The notes: a model not told the origin generated them from the sequence alone. A stretch of 64,000 bases of DNA from Brachybacterium sp. SGAir0954 (GCF_005490785.1 NZ_CP027295.1:806001-870000), one strand, 5' to 3'. Shown: positions 16,789-25,901, counted from the stretch's first letter. Program-made: numbers and translations.

Positions 16789-18606
16789 TCAAAGCGAGTC
16801 CTGCCACGCCTGGTGCAGTGCGGCGAAGCGGCCGCCCGCCGCGACGAGCTCCTGCGGGGAGCCGTCCTCGACAACCTCGCCGCCGTGCACCACGAGCACC
16901 CGGTCCGCGATCATCACCGTCGTGAGGCGGTGCGCGATGATCAGCGAGGTGCGGTGCCCGAGCAGCTTCGTGAGCCCCTCCTGCACCATCCGCTCGCTCG
17001 GGATGTCCAGCGAGCTGGTCGCCTCGTCGAGGATCAGCACGCGCGGGTCCGCGAGGAACGCGCGGGCGAAGGAGATCAGCTGCCGCTGCCCGGCGGAGAC
17101 GCGGCCGCCGCGCTTGTTCACGTCGGTGTCGTAGCCGTAGGGCAGCTGCTCGATGAAGGAGTCCGCGCCGATGGCCTTCGCCGCCGCCTCGATCTCCTCG
17201 CGGCTCGCCCCCGGCCTGCCGAGCGCGATGTTGTCCGCGACGGTGCCGGAGAACAGGTACGCCTCCTGGGTGACCATGACGATGTTGCGGGTGAGGTCCT
17301 TCATGGAGATGTCCCGCAGGTCCACGCCGTCGAGCTTCACGCTGCCCTCGGTCGGGTCGTAGAAGCGCGAGATGAGCTTCGCGACCGTGGACTTGCCGGC
17401 GCCCGTCTGCCCCACGAGCGCGACCGTCTGCCCTGCGGGGATGTGCAGGTCCATCGGCCGCAGCACGAGCGGGCCCTGCGGCGTGTAGCGGAAGGAGACG
17501 TCCTCGAAGTCGATCCTCCCGGAGGACTGCGGCAGGGGCGTCGGCGCGTCGGACTCCTTGACGTGCGGCTGCTCCGCGAGGAGGTTCGCGATCTTCTCGA
17601 GCGCCGCCACGGCGGACTGGAACGCGTTGTAGAAGTTCGCGATCTCGTCGACCGGCTGGAAGAAGCGCCGCGAGTAGAGCACGAGCGCGACGAGCACGCC
17701 CACCTGCAGGTCGCCGGAGAGCACCCGGAAGCCGCCCACGACGAGCACCGCCGCGATGGTGACGTTCGCGAGCACGCGCAGCGAGGGCTGGTAGATGCCG
17801 AACACCTGGATCGAGCGCAGCGACGCGTTGCGGTAGTCCATCGCGAGCGTGTCGAAGCGCTCCTGGTTGCGGTCCTCCTTGCGGAAGGCCTTCACCGCGC
17901 GGATCCCGGCCATCGCCTCGACGAAGTGCACGATCAGCCGCGCCGAGTGGGTGCGGATCGCGCGGTACTCGACGGAGGAGCGGCGCTGGAACCACAGGGT
18001 GAGGAGCAGGCAGGGGACGAGCATGAGCAGCATGACCACGCCGGTCACCCAGTCCATCGCGACGATCAGCACGATCGTGAACACCATCGAGAGGAACGAG
18101 CCCACCATGATGTTCACGCCGGAGTCGAGCAGCTCGCGCAGCGCCTCCATGTCGCTCGTCTGGCGGGAGACGATCCGGCCGGAGGTGTAGCGCTCGTGGA
18201 ACTCGAGGTCCTGGCGCTGGGTGAAGCGGAAGACCTTCCGGCGCAGCGCGAGCAGCATCCGCTGGCCCACGACGACGGACTGCTTCACGTAGCCGTAGGT
18301 GAGCACGCCGCCCACGATCGCGCAGGCGATGTGGAGGGCGGCCGCCTGGATCGCGGGCACCGAGTTCCCGGCCGCGAGCGCGGGGATGCCGTGGTCGATG
18401 CCCCAGGCGATGATCGCCGGGCCGGCGACGACGGCCAGCTGCGCGACGACGACCATGACGGCCATGACCGCGAACTGCCCCTTCACGGGGGAGACCAGCT
18501 CGCCCAGCAGGGTGAGGGAGCGCTTGCGGGAGGCCTTCGCCTCCTCCGGGGTGAGGTCCTTCTGCTCGTCGTCTCCCGCGCGGTCGCGGGTCGCGGTGGC
18601 GGTCAT
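16789..18606 (-). CDS. ABC exporter half-transporter, consensus-Walker B subunit
   Basis: A 605-residue fused membrane/ATPase subunit: six helices within about 40-330, nucleotide-binding domain about 365-600. Walker A is GQTGAGKST and Walker B is RVLILDEATSSLD with the catalytic Glu present, but the signature is VSAGQRQL instead of LSGGQ. Its ATG sits inside the stop of the upstream exporter gene (ATGA at 18603-18606). Pairing with that gene gives a heterodimeric multidrug or lipid exporter like TM287/288 or BmrCD. Substrate unknown. Confidence 0.9.
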   Translation of the reverse strand: MTATATRDRAGDDEQKDLTPEEAKASRKRSLTLLGELVSPVKGQFAVMAVMVVVAQLAVVAGPAIIAWGIDHGIPALAAGNSVPAIQAAALHIACAIVGGVLTYGYVKQSVVVGQRMLLALRRKVFRFTQRQDLEFHERYTSGRIVSRQTSDMEALRELLDSGVNIMVGSFLSMVFTIVLIVAMDWVTGVVMLLMLVPCLLLTLWFQRRSSVEYRAIRTHSARLIVHFVEAMAGIRAVKAFRKEDRNQERFDTLAMDYRNASLRSIQVFGIYQPSLRVLANVTIAAVLVVGGFRVLSGDLQVGVLVALVLYSRRFFQPVDEIANFYNAFQSAVAALEKIANLLAEQPHVKESDAPTPLPQSSGRIDFEDVSFRYTPQGPLVLRPMDLHIPAGQTVALVGQTGAGKSTVAKLISRFYDPTEGSVKLDGVDLRDISMKDLTRNIVMVTQEAYLFSGTVADNIALGRPGASREEIEAAAKAIGADSFIEQLPYGYDTDVNKRGGRVSAGQRQLISFARAFLADPRVLILDEATSSLDIPSERMVQEGLTKLLGHRTSLIIAHRLTTVMIADRVLVVHGGEVVEDGSPQELVAAGGRFAALHQAWQDSL

Positions 18607-20534
18607 CGTGCGGCCTCCGGCTCGGTCTCGGACGTGCTGGTGCCCTCTGATCCGGGTGGGCCGTCGGCCGCCTCCCGGGTGTCCCGCGCCTCCTGCGCCT
18701 CCTGGGCGCGCTGGATCTCGCGGAGGTCGAGCTCGCCGGTGAGCGCCTCGATGTCCTGGTCGCGGCGCGTCTCCTCCTCCTGGTTCGCGATCACCCAGCG
18801 GTAGCGGGCGCTCGAGGCCATGAGCTCGGTGTGCGTGCCGACGGCGACCACGGTGCCGCCGTCGAGCAGGGCGACCCTGTCCGCGAGGGCGACCGTCGAG
18901 GTGCGGTGGGCGACGATCAGGGTGGTCGTGCCCTCGAGCACCTCGCGGAGGCGGCCGGTGACCGTCTCCTCGGTGCGCGTGTCGAGCGCGGAGAGCGGGT
19001 CGTCCAGCAGCAGCACCGCCGGGCGGGCCGCGATCGCGCGGGCCAGGGCGAGGCGCTGGCGCTGACCGCCGGAGAGGCTCATGCCCTCCTCGCCGATCCG
19101 CGTGTCCACGCCGTCCGGCAGCTCGTACGCGTAGGTGGCGTCCGCCGTGCGCAGGGCGAGGTGCAGCAGCTCCTCGGCCGCCTCGTCGGAGAGCGCCGGA
19201 TCCGCGCCGAGCAGGACGTTGTCCCGCACCGAGTCGGAGAACAGCGTCGCGTCCTCGAAGGCGACCGCGGTGAGGGTGCGCAGGTCCGGGAGGGCCAGGT
19301 CGCGCACGTCGACCCCGTCGATCCGCACGCGCCCCTCCGTCACCTCGTACAGGCGCGGCACGAGCTGCAGCAGCGTCGACTTGCCCGAGCCGGTGACGCC
19401 CACGAGCGCCATCGTCTCGCCCGGGCGGATCTCGAGGTCCACGCCGTCGAGCACGTCCTTCACGTGGCCGGGGGCGTCCTCGTAGCGGAAGTGCACGCCC
19501 TCGAAGCTGACGGCGCCGCGCGCGGCCGACGTGTCCACGGCGACCGGGCTCTCCGGGGAGGTGATCGTGTTCTCCTCGTCCATCACCTCGTAGTGGCGGT
19601 CCAGCGCGGTGGAGGCGTTGACCATCTGCCCGAACAGCATGCCGAGCATGCGCACCGGTCCCACGACGAGGGTCGCGGTGGCGAAGTAGCTCGCGAGCTG
19701 GCCCACGCTGATCGAGCCGCCCGCCACGAGGTGCAGGCCCACGAACAGGGCGATGCCGAGCGCGAGCTCCGGCAGCATGAACATGAACATGTCGAAGCGC
19801 GCCATGGAGGTCGCCTTGCGCACCTCGGTGCGGCGCAGCTCCTCCGCCTGCTCGGTGAACCCCTCGAGGGCCGACGGGCCGCGGCCGAAGGCCTTCAGCA
19901 CACGGATGCCCTGCACCGACTGCTCGATGGTCGTGGCGAGGTCGCCGTTCTGGTCCTGCGAGAGGCGCGAGAGCACCGAGAACTCGCGGTGGAAGCGGTA
20001 GGCGATGACCGTCACCGGCACCGCCGCGAGGAAGAAGATCAGCGCGAGCAGCCACGAGGAGCGCACCAGCAGCACCATGCCGACGACGATCGTCACCGAC
20101 GTCGTGACCAGCATGATCATGCCGAACGCGATCCAGCGGCGGATCGTGTTGATGTCGCTCATCATGCGCGAGAGCAGCTGGCCCGAGCCCCATCCGTCGT
20201 GGAAGGAGACGGGCATGTGCTGCGTCTTCGCGTAGAAGCGGACGCGGATGTCCTTCTCGACGAGCGTCGAGGGAGCGACGGCGAACACGCGCCGCAGCCA
20301 GATGAGGGCGGCCTCGACGAGGCCGAGGGCGAGGACCACGGCGCCGCCGGTCCACACGGTCGCGGAGGCCGCGCCGACGTGGAGACGGTTCACCACGACC
20401 TCGAGCACCTGGGGGATGCCCAGGGCGACGAGGGAGGCGGTGAGGGCGCTGAGGAGCCCCAGGTAGAGACGGAAACGGATCGGGCGGACCGTCTGCCAGA
20501 GACGGCTCATGGTGCCGAGCATGGGGCGTTGCAT
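18603..20534 (-). CDS. ABC exporter half-transporter, degenerate-Walker B subunit
   Basis: A 643-residue subunit: six membrane helices (about 15-320), nucleotide-binding domain about 350-590, then an acidic, Glu/Thr-rich tail of about 60 residues. Walker A GVTGSGKST and signature LSGGQRQR are intact, but Walker B ends in LLLDDPLSALD, with Asp in place of the catalytic Glu. That is the classic degenerate half of an asymmetric exporter. ATG 20534 is the first of three clustered in-frame ATGs (others at 20522 and 20510) and none has a strong ribosome site, so the exact start is uncertain. Confidence 0.88.
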   Translation of the reverse strand: MQRPMLGTMSRLWQTVRPIRFRLYLGLLSALTASLVALGIPQVLEVVVNRLHVGAASATVWTGGAVVLALGLVEAALIWLRRVFAVAPSTLVEKDIRVRFYAKTQHMPVSFHDGWGSGQLLSRMMSDINTIRRWIAFGMIMLVTTSVTIVVGMVLLVRSSWLLALIFFLAAVPVTVIAYRFHREFSVLSRLSQDQNGDLATTIEQSVQGIRVLKAFGRGPSALEGFTEQAEELRRTEVRKATSMARFDMFMFMLPELALGIALFVGLHLVAGGSISVGQLASYFATATLVVGPVRMLGMLFGQMVNASTALDRHYEVMDEENTITSPESPVAVDTSAARGAVSFEGVHFRYEDAPGHVKDVLDGVDLEIRPGETMALVGVTGSGKSTLLQLVPRLYEVTEGRVRIDGVDVRDLALPDLRTLTAVAFEDATLFSDSVRDNVLLGADPALSDEAAEELLHLALRTADATYAYELPDGVDTRIGEEGMSLSGGQRQRLALARAIAARPAVLLLDDPLSALDTRTEETVTGRLREVLEGTTTLIVAHRTSTVALADRVALLDGGTVVAVGTHTELMASSARYRWVIANQEEETRRDQDIEALTGELDLREIQRAQEAQEARDTREAADGPPGSEGTSTSETEPEAAR

Positions 20535-20592
20535 CCTTGCGGAGGAGCGGGGGTCCCGGACGGGAAGGGGAGGGGGTGGGGACCGGAGACTT

Positions 20593-20598
20593 AGCCTA
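20593..20598 (-). promoter_or_regulatory. -10 element of the ABC exporter operon
   Basis: TAGGCT on the minus strand lies about 60 bases before the first ATG, within a short AT-richer stretch. Confidence 0.35.
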
Positions 20599-20679
20599 GT
20601 CAACGATTCCCACGAGGGACAGGACATATCGCGGATGTCCCGGGGGATGAGATGTCGTGCCGCTCCCCGCGCTCATGCG

Positions 20680-20709
20680 ACCGGGCCCGGGCTCAGTGCC
20701 CGGCCCGGT
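20680..20709 (-). terminator. Hairpin after the small membrane protein gene
   Basis: Arms 20680-20691 and 20699-20709 pair over 11 bp with a single bulged C. It lies 13 bases past the stop at 20723. Confidence 0.6.
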
Positions 20710-20722
20710 GCCACGGCTCCGG

Positions 20723-21070
20723 TCAGGAGGCGGTGGGCTCCCACTCGCCGTAGGCGGCGTCGGAGAGCACGGCGGAGGCGCCCGCGGCCGCGGCGGTCAC
20801 GGTGAGCACGGCCGGCCAGGAGCCGATCTTCTTGGCGAGCGGGTGCGAGAGGCCGAAGCCGAGCACGTAGGCGGCGCCGAGCACGGCGGCGGTCGCGGGG
20901 CCGCGGCGGGCCAGCCAGGTGCGGCCCGCGTAGAGGCCGGCGGCGCCGAGCACCACACCGCCGAGCGGCCGGATCCCGGTCTCGCGTGCGGTGACATAAC
21001 CGCCGATCAGGCCGACGGCGACGATCGGTGCGGTGCGGACGGATTCGGCGGACTTCAGCGCGGTGCTCAT
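20723..21070 (-). CDS. Small membrane protein of unknown function
   Basis: A 115-residue protein with three or four weakly hydrophobic segments (APIVAVGLIGGYVTA, PLGGVVLGAAGLYAG, ATAAVLGAAYVLGFGLSHPLA, AVLTVTAAAAGASAVL). I do not recognise a named function. It follows the dha operon on the same strand, 56 bases downstream, but has its own -10-like TAGGCT (21078-21083) seven bases before ATG 21070 and is therefore probably transcribed separately. Confidence 0.65.
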   Translation of the reverse strand: MSTALKSAESVRTAPIVAVGLIGGYVTARETGIRPLGGVVLGAAGLYAGRTWLARRGPATAAVLGAAYVLGFGLSHPLAKKIGSWPAVLTVTAAAAGASAVLSDAAYGEWEPTAS

Positions 21071-21077
21071 GCGCCCG

Positions 21078-21083
21078 AGCCTA
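21078..21083 (-). promoter_or_regulatory. -10 hexamer of the small membrane protein gene
   Basis: TAGGCT (minus strand) with seven bases to ATG 21070; no ribosome site. Confidence 0.5.
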
Positions 21084-21126
21084 CGCCGGGCGGGGCCGCG
21101 GGCCTCCCAGGTCCCGGGGCGGGTCC

Positions 21127-21552
21127 TCAGGACTCCAGCTGCATCCGCTTGGCCTCCGCGGCGAGGTCCGCCTGCCCCGCGACGTCCTCGAGATCGGCGC
21201 CCGTGGAGGCGGTGACGGCGGCGCCCACGAGGCCCTCGACGAGCGGCGCCGCGCTCAGCCGCACGCGGCCGGCGAGCTCCGGGTCGAGCATCTCGACGGC
21301 GAGGTGGGCGGACATGACGGCGCTGCCGAGGTCCATGAGCACGAGCACGCCGTGGTCGTCCGCCGCGCTCTCGATGGCGGCGGCGATCGCGGCGGCGTCG
21401 GTGCCGAGCGCGAGGCCGTCCGGGGCGCTCGGGTCGGCGACGCCGGCCGCGATCGCGATCTCGGGGCCGTCGCCGCGCAGCATCTGCGAGGCGAGGTCCA
21501 CGGCGGCGCGGGCGAGCGGCGCGGAGTGGGAGACGACGACGATGCCGGTCAT
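21127..21552 (-). CDS. dhaM: Dihydroxyacetone kinase phosphotransfer subunit DhaM
   Basis: A 141-residue EIIA(Man)-type domain that passes phosphate from the PTS protein HPr to DhaL-bound ADP. The phospho-acceptor is His9 in IVVVSHSAPLA. LVLMDLGSAVMSA is the second conserved block. Unlike the E. coli protein it has no HPr or EI-like extension, the minimal form common in Gram-positives. Its ATG overlaps the dhaL stop (ATGA). Confidence 0.9.
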   Translation of the reverse strand: MTGIVVVSHSAPLARAAVDLASQMLRGDGPEIAIAAGVADPSAPDGLALGTDAAAIAAAIESAADDHGVLVLMDLGSAVMSAHLAVEMLDPELAGRVRLSAAPLVEGLVGAAVTASTGADLEDVAGQADLAAEAKRMQLES

Positions 21553-22193
21553 CGACCCGCCTCCCCGCTGACGGCGTCCGCGAGCGCCTGCCACAGCAGC
21601 ACGGTGCTCGCGGCGCCGGGATCAACGTGGCCCACGGAGCGCTCGCCGAGGTAGGAGGCGCGGCCCTTCGTCGCGGTCATCGGGGCGGTGTCGTCCCGAC
21701 CCTGCGCGGCTGCCGCGGCGCCGGCGGCGACGGCCGCGGCGAGGTCGTCGCCCGCGCCGCGGAAGGCCTCGAGGGCCGGGGTCCAGGCGTCGAGCATCGT
21801 CTTCTCCCCGGGGGCCGCCTTCCCGCGGTCCGCGACGCCCTGCACGCCCGCGGCGAGCGCCTCGCCGAGGGCCGCGGCGTCGAGGGACGCCGCGCCGCCG
21901 GTCGCGCCGGCCAGGCGGAGGAAGAGGGTCCCGTAGAGCGGGCCGGAGGCGCCGCCGACGGTAGAGACGAGCGTCATCCCCGTCTTCTTCAGCAGCGCGG
22001 CCGGGTCCGCGAAGTCGCCCGCGTCGAGCGCCTCGACGACGGCGCGGAAGCCGCGGGACATGTTCGAGCCGTGGTCCGCGTCGCCGATCGCGGCGTCGAG
22101 CTCGGTGAGCTCCGCGGCGTGATCGGTGAGGAGGGCGGCGGCGCGGCGCAGCCAGTCCTCGAGCTCGGTGGTGGTCAGCGCAGTCGTGGTCAC
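21549..22193 (-). CDS. dhaL: Dihydroxyacetone kinase subunit DhaL
   Basis: A 214-residue ADP-binding subunit. The Mg-ADP site is seen as the Asp-rich motif IGDADHGSNMSRGF (Asp38, Asp40), with GGASGPLYGTLFLR and the C-terminal DPGAASTVLLWQAL also typical. ADP stays bound and is rephosphorylated by DhaM, then phosphorylates dihydroxyacetone held by DhaK. GTG 22193 has GGGAGG four bases upstream. It lies ten bases behind dhaK. Confidence 0.92.
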   Translation of the reverse strand: MTTTALTTTELEDWLRRAAALLTDHAAELTELDAAIGDADHGSNMSRGFRAVVEALDAGDFADPAALLKKTGMTLVSTVGGASGPLYGTLFLRLAGATGGAASLDAAALGEALAAGVQGVADRGKAAPGEKTMLDAWTPALEAFRGAGDDLAAAVAAGAAAAAQGRDDTAPMTATKGRASYLGERSVGHVDPGAASTVLLWQALADAVSGEAGR

Positions 22194-22203
22194 GGGGCCT
22201 CCC

Positions 22204-23202
22204 TCAGAGTCCGCGTCGCAGGGCCGGGGTGGAGACGGGAGCGTCCCACAGGGCGGTGAGCTCCTCGTCCAGGCGCAGCAGGGTGATCGAGGCGCCCGCC
22301 ATGTCGAGGCTCGTGATGTAGTTCCCGACGAGCTGCCGGCTGATCCCGACGCCGGCCTCGGCGAGGATCTCGTGGGCGTCCTTGGCGAGGATGTACAGCT
22401 CGAGCAGCGGGGTGCCGCCCATGCCGTTGACGAAGAGCAGCACGGGCCCCTCGCCGGGCAGCTCCGCGAGGATCGGATCGAGCAGGCGGCGGGCGACGTC
22501 CTTCGCGGGGACGAGCGTCGAGCGGTGGCGGCCGGGCTCGCCGTGGATGCCGATGCCCACCTCGATCTCGTCCTCGCCCAGCTCGAAGCTCGGCTTGCCG
22601 TTCGCGGGGACGGTCACGGAGGTGAGCGCGACGCCCATCGAGCGGGCGCGCTCGTTGACGCGGGTCGCGATCGCGGTGACCTCGTCGAGGTCGCGGCCCT
22701 CCTCCGCAGCGGCGCCCGCGATCTTCTCGACGAGGACGGTGCCGCCCACGCCGCGGCGGCCCGCGGTGAAGGTGGAGTCCTCGACGGCGACGTCGTCATC
22801 GGTGATGACGCTGCGCACCTCGGTGCCGGACTCGGCGGCGGCGAGCTCCGCCGCCATCTCGAAGTTCATGACGTCGCCGGTGTAGTTCTTGACGATCTGG
22901 AGCACGCCCGCGCCGCGGTCCACGGCGGCGATCGCGGCGGCCATCTGGTCCGGAACGGGGGAGGTGAACACCTCGCCCGCGCAGGCCGCATCCAGCATGC
23001 CGCGTCCCACGAAGCCGCCGTGCAGGGGCTCGTGGCCGCTGCCACCGCCGGAGATCAGGGCGACCCTGCCCTGCTCCTTGGGCTCGGCGCGCAGCAGCAC
23101 GCGGTGCTCGAGGTCGAGCGTGAGGGCGTCGGGGTGGGCGAGGGCCATGCCCTGCAGGGCGTCGACGACGACGTCGTCGACGGCATCGATGAGCTTCTTC
23201 AT
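22204..23202 (-). CDS. dhaK: Dihydroxyacetone kinase subunit DhaK
   Basis: A 332-residue substrate-binding subunit. His220 in GIGIHGEPG is the residue that binds dihydroxyacetone covalently as a hemiaminal; SGGGSGHEPLHGGFVG (51-66) is the N-terminal signature. The operon dhaK-dhaL-dhaM turns dihydroxyacetone into the phosphate with phosphoenolpyruvate as donor. It is the first gene of the operon; TAGTTT ends seven bases before ATG 23202. No DhaR-type regulator lies nearby. Confidence 0.93.
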   Translation of the reverse strand: MKKLIDAVDDVVVDALQGMALAHPDALTLDLEHRVLLRAEPKEQGRVALISGGGSGHEPLHGGFVGRGMLDAACAGEVFTSPVPDQMAAAIAAVDRGAGVLQIVKNYTGDVMNFEMAAELAAAESGTEVRSVITDDDVAVEDSTFTAGRRGVGGTVLVEKIAGAAAEEGRDLDEVTAIATRVNERARSMGVALTSVTVPANGKPSFELGEDEIEVGIGIHGEPGRHRSTLVPAKDVARRLLDPILAELPGEGPVLLFVNGMGGTPLLELYILAKDAHEILAEAGVGISRQLVGNYITSLDMAGASITLLRLDEELTALWDAPVSTPALRRGL

Positions 23203-23209
23203 GCCCGCC

Positions 23210-23215
23210 AAACTA
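23210..23215 (-). promoter_or_regulatory. -10 hexamer of the dha operon
   Basis: TAGTTT (minus strand), seven bases before the dhaK ATG, leaderless arrangement. Confidence 0.5.
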
Positions 23216-23274
23216 CCCGCGAATGTGGCCGCCGTCACCAGGTGGGAGGCCCGGGTGGCGGGGATGGCGGGAGG

Positions 23275-24759
23275 TCAGCGGAGGACGGCGGCGCCGTGCG
23301 CGGGGACCAGGCCCGGGCCGGCCGACGGGACCCCGTCGATCATGGCGGCGCCGTCGACCGCCTCGAGGATCTCGCCGGGGGCGGGCCGCGGCTCGTCGCC
23401 GAGGTTCAGCACGAGCCGCAGCGGCGCCGGGGCTCCCGCCCCGGGATCGCCCCCGTCGGCGCCGCCGGAGGGGCTCAGGACGATCTCGACCGCGGTGTTC
23501 TCGAGCGACGCCTCGACGACGGCGACGTGGGCGGTCGCGAGCCAGGGCTCGCGGCGGCGCAGGCCCAGCAGGCGGCGGTGCGCCTCGAGGATCCGCGGGG
23601 CGGCGCCGGCCTTCAGGAGGTGGAGCTGGTGCGGCGAGGGGTCCCCGCCCCCGTCGGCCCCGTCAGCCCTGTCGGAGCCGCCGAGCAGGGACGCGGGGTC
23701 GTCGGGGAAGGCGGGGCGCACGGCGTCGTCCCCGCCCGGGCGGTCCTCCTTCACGCCCACCGCGCCCAGCTCGTCCCCCGCATAGACGCAGGGAACGCCC
23801 GGGAGCAGGGCGAGCAGGGCGATCGCGGGGGCGAGGTCGCGGCCGTCGGGCAGCTGCGACGCGATGCGGGTGGTGTCGTGGTTGCCGAGGAAGGTCAACG
23901 GATGCGCGCCGCCCGCCTCGCGGAGGAACTGCTCGTGCCGGCCCAGGGCGTGCGCGAGCTCGAAGAGGTTCCCGTCCCGCAGGGAGGACCAGATCGCCTT
24001 CCACAGCTCGTACTGGGTGATCGAGTGCGCGCCCGAGGCGTCCGCGATCGCCGGGTAGTCGCCGTGGATCACCTCGCCGAGCAGCCAGGCCTCGGGGTGC
24101 GCGGCCCGCACCCGCGCGAGGATCGGCGCCCACGCCTCGGGGCCCGCGGCGTACAGCGCGTCGAGACGCCAGCCGTCCACGCCGCGGTCGAGCCACAGGC
24201 CCATCACCTCGACCACGCGGTCCTGCACCACGGGGTGGGCGAGGTCGAGCTCGACGAGGTCCGCATTGCCCTCGAAGCCGTAGGGGTGCTCGCCGGACCA
24301 GCGGATCAGCGCGCCCTCCTCGGTCCCAGGACCCGCGGCGATCGCGCGCCGCGCCACCGGGTGCTGGGCGGAGACGTGGTTGAACACGCCGTCGAGCACC
24401 ACGCGGATCCCGCGCTCCCGGCATGCGGCGAGCAGGTCCTCGAGGTCCTCCTCGTCCCCGAGCCGCGGATCGATCCGGCGGTGGTCGAGGGTGTCGTAGC
24501 CGTGGGAGACCGCGTCGAACACCGGGTTCAGCACGAGCACGTTCGCGCCGAGGGAGACGAGGTGGTCGAGCCAGCCGAGCAGCCGGGGGAGACGGTGGAC
24601 GACGTTCTCGCCCTCCGCCCCGCCGTACCCCTCGCCCACGAGGTCCTCCCGCTGCCGGGGCGCGCCGCAGAAACCCAACGGGTACACCTGCCAGCAGATC
24701 GCGGTGCGCACCCAGTCCGGGACGGGCGGCGCGGCGGGGGAGGTCGCGGGGGAGCTCAT
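23275..24759 (-). CDS. GH13 alpha-amylase family glycosidase
   Basis: A 494-residue cytoplasmic (no signal peptide) glycoside hydrolase. The four GH13 regions are present: DGVFNH (123-128), the nucleophile Asp200 in DGWRLDALY, the acid/base Glu229 in LLGEV, and FLGNHDT with His294-Asp295. WQVYPLGFCGAP near the N-terminus resembles maltogenic-type or neopullulanase-like enzymes acting on maltodextrins. A low-complexity insert with repeated Gly/Asp/Ala (about 380-398) interrupts the C-terminal part. The next gene is divergent. Confidence 0.87.
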   Translation of the reverse strand: MSSPATSPAAPPVPDWVRTAICWQVYPLGFCGAPRQREDLVGEGYGGAEGENVVHRLPRLLGWLDHLVSLGANVLVLNPVFDAVSHGYDTLDHRRIDPRLGDEEDLEDLLAACRERGIRVVLDGVFNHVSAQHPVARRAIAAGPGTEEGALIRWSGEHPYGFEGNADLVELDLAHPVVQDRVVEVMGLWLDRGVDGWRLDALYAAGPEAWAPILARVRAAHPEAWLLGEVIHGDYPAIADASGAHSITQYELWKAIWSSLRDGNLFELAHALGRHEQFLREAGGAHPLTFLGNHDTTRIASQLPDGRDLAPAIALLALLPGVPCVYAGDELGAVGVKEDRPGGDDAVRPAFPDDPASLLGGSDRADGADGGGDPSPHQLHLLKAGAAPRILEAHRRLLGLRRREPWLATAHVAVVEASLENTAVEIVLSPSGGADGGDPGAGAPAPLRLVLNLGDEPRPAPGEILEAVDGAAMIDGVPSAGPGLVPAHGAAVLR

Positions 24760-24765
24760 GGCGCG

Positions 24766-24771
24766 ATCGTA
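24766..24771 (-). promoter_or_regulatory. -10 hexamer of the GH13 gene
   Basis: TACGAT (minus strand), six bases before ATG 24759. Confidence 0.5.
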
Positions 24772-24836
24772 GGCCCGGCCGCGCTCGAGGCAGAAGGTGG
24801 TACCGGCAGTTCCTCCCTCCCGCCGCGGGCCGGGTG

Positions 24837-24842
24837 CAGGCT
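24837..24842 (+). promoter_or_regulatory. -10-like hexamer of the alcohol dehydrogenase gene
   Basis: CAGGCT, seven bases before ATG 24850. With the GH13 hexamer it makes a compact divergent pair of leaderless promoters only about 65 bases apart. Confidence 0.4.
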
Positions 24843-24849
24843 GGCACGC

Positions 24850-25863
24850 ATGTACGGAGCGATCATCCACGCCCCCGGCGACGTCCGCCGCGAGGAGCGA
24901 CCCGACCCCACCCTGCTCGAGCCCACCGATGCGATCGTGCGCACCGTCGCCGCCTGCGTGTGCGGCTCCGACCTCTGGCGCTACCGCGGCATCGCGGACG
25001 TCCCCGAGCCCACCCCCATCGGCCACGAGATCTGCGGCGTCGTCACCGCGATCGGCGCCGACGTGCGCACCGTCGCCGTGGGCGACTTCGTCGTCGGCGG
25101 CTTCAACCCGTCCGACGGGACCTGCGCCCTGTGCGCGAAGGGAGCGACCGCGAACTGCCTCCACGGTGCCCGCTACGACGGCGCCCAGGCGGAGCAGGTG
25201 CGGATCCCGCACGCCGACGGCACCCTCGTCGCGACCCCGTCGATGCCGGAGGACGACCTGGTCCCGAGCCTGCTCGCGCTCTCCGACGTCATGTGCACCG
25301 GCTGGCACGCCGCCGTCAGCGCGGGCGTCACCGAGGGCAGCACCGTCGCCGTCGTGGGCGACGGCGCCGTCGGCCTCTGCGCCGTCCTCGCGGCGGTCCA
25401 GCTCGGCGCGAGCACCGTGATCGCCATGAGCCGGCACGCCCCGCGGCAGGAGGTCGCCCGCCGCTTCGGCGCCACCCACGTGATCGCCGAGCGCGGCGAG
25501 GACGGCGCCGCGGCGGTCAAGGAGCTGACCGACGGGATCGGTGCGGACTGCGTGCTCGAGTGCGTGGGCACCGAGGACGCCCGGCACCAGGCCCTCGCGG
25601 TGGTGCGCGACGGCGGGGCGATCGGGCTCGTGGGCGTGCCCCACGGCGACCTGCCCGTGAACGAGCTGTTCTGGCGCAACGTGGGCCTGCGCGGAGGCCC
25701 CGCGAACTGCGCCGCCTACCTGCCCGAGCTCCTCGAGAAGGTCCTCACCCGGGAGATCGAGCCCGGGCTCGTCTTCGACCTCGAGCTGCCGCTCGCGGAG
25801 ATCGGCGAGGCCTACGCGGCGATGGACGAACGGCGCGCGATCAAGGTGCTCGTGCGCCCCTGA
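24850..25863 (+). CDS. Zinc-dependent alcohol dehydrogenase family protein
   Basis: A 337-residue medium-chain dehydrogenase with catalytic zinc ligands Cys38 (VCGSD), His59 and Glu60 (GHEICG), and a Rossmann fold around 150-290 (VVGDGAVGL). The structural-zinc lobe has only three of its four cysteines: Cys92, Cys95 and Cys103 are kept, while position 89 is Asp. Substrate is probably an alcohol, polyol or aldehyde with NAD(P); not resolved by context. Confidence 0.88.
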   Translation: MYGAIIHAPGDVRREERPDPTLLEPTDAIVRTVAACVCGSDLWRYRGIADVPEPTPIGHEICGVVTAIGADVRTVAVGDFVVGGFNPSDGTCALCAKGATANCLHGARYDGAQAEQVRIPHADGTLVATPSMPEDDLVPSLLALSDVMCTGWHAAVSAGVTEGSTVAVVGDGAVGLCAVLAAVQLGASTVIAMSRHAPRQEVARRFGATHVIAERGEDGAAAVKELTDGIGADCVLECVGTEDARHQALAVVRDGGAIGLVGVPHGDLPVNELFWRNVGLRGGPANCAAYLPELLEKVLTREIEPGLVFDLELPLAEIGEAYAAMDERRAIKVLVRP

Positions 25864-25901
25864 CGTGCACCCGCCCGGTGAGAGGGCCGGACAATGGGGC
25901 G

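Noticed and set aside
20532-20627. Longer N-terminus for the first ABC exporter gene, starting at 20627
   Set aside because: The extra residues are Ser/Pro/Arg-rich and encoded across the putative TAGGCT promoter; the membrane domain starts just after the ATG cluster at 20510-20534.
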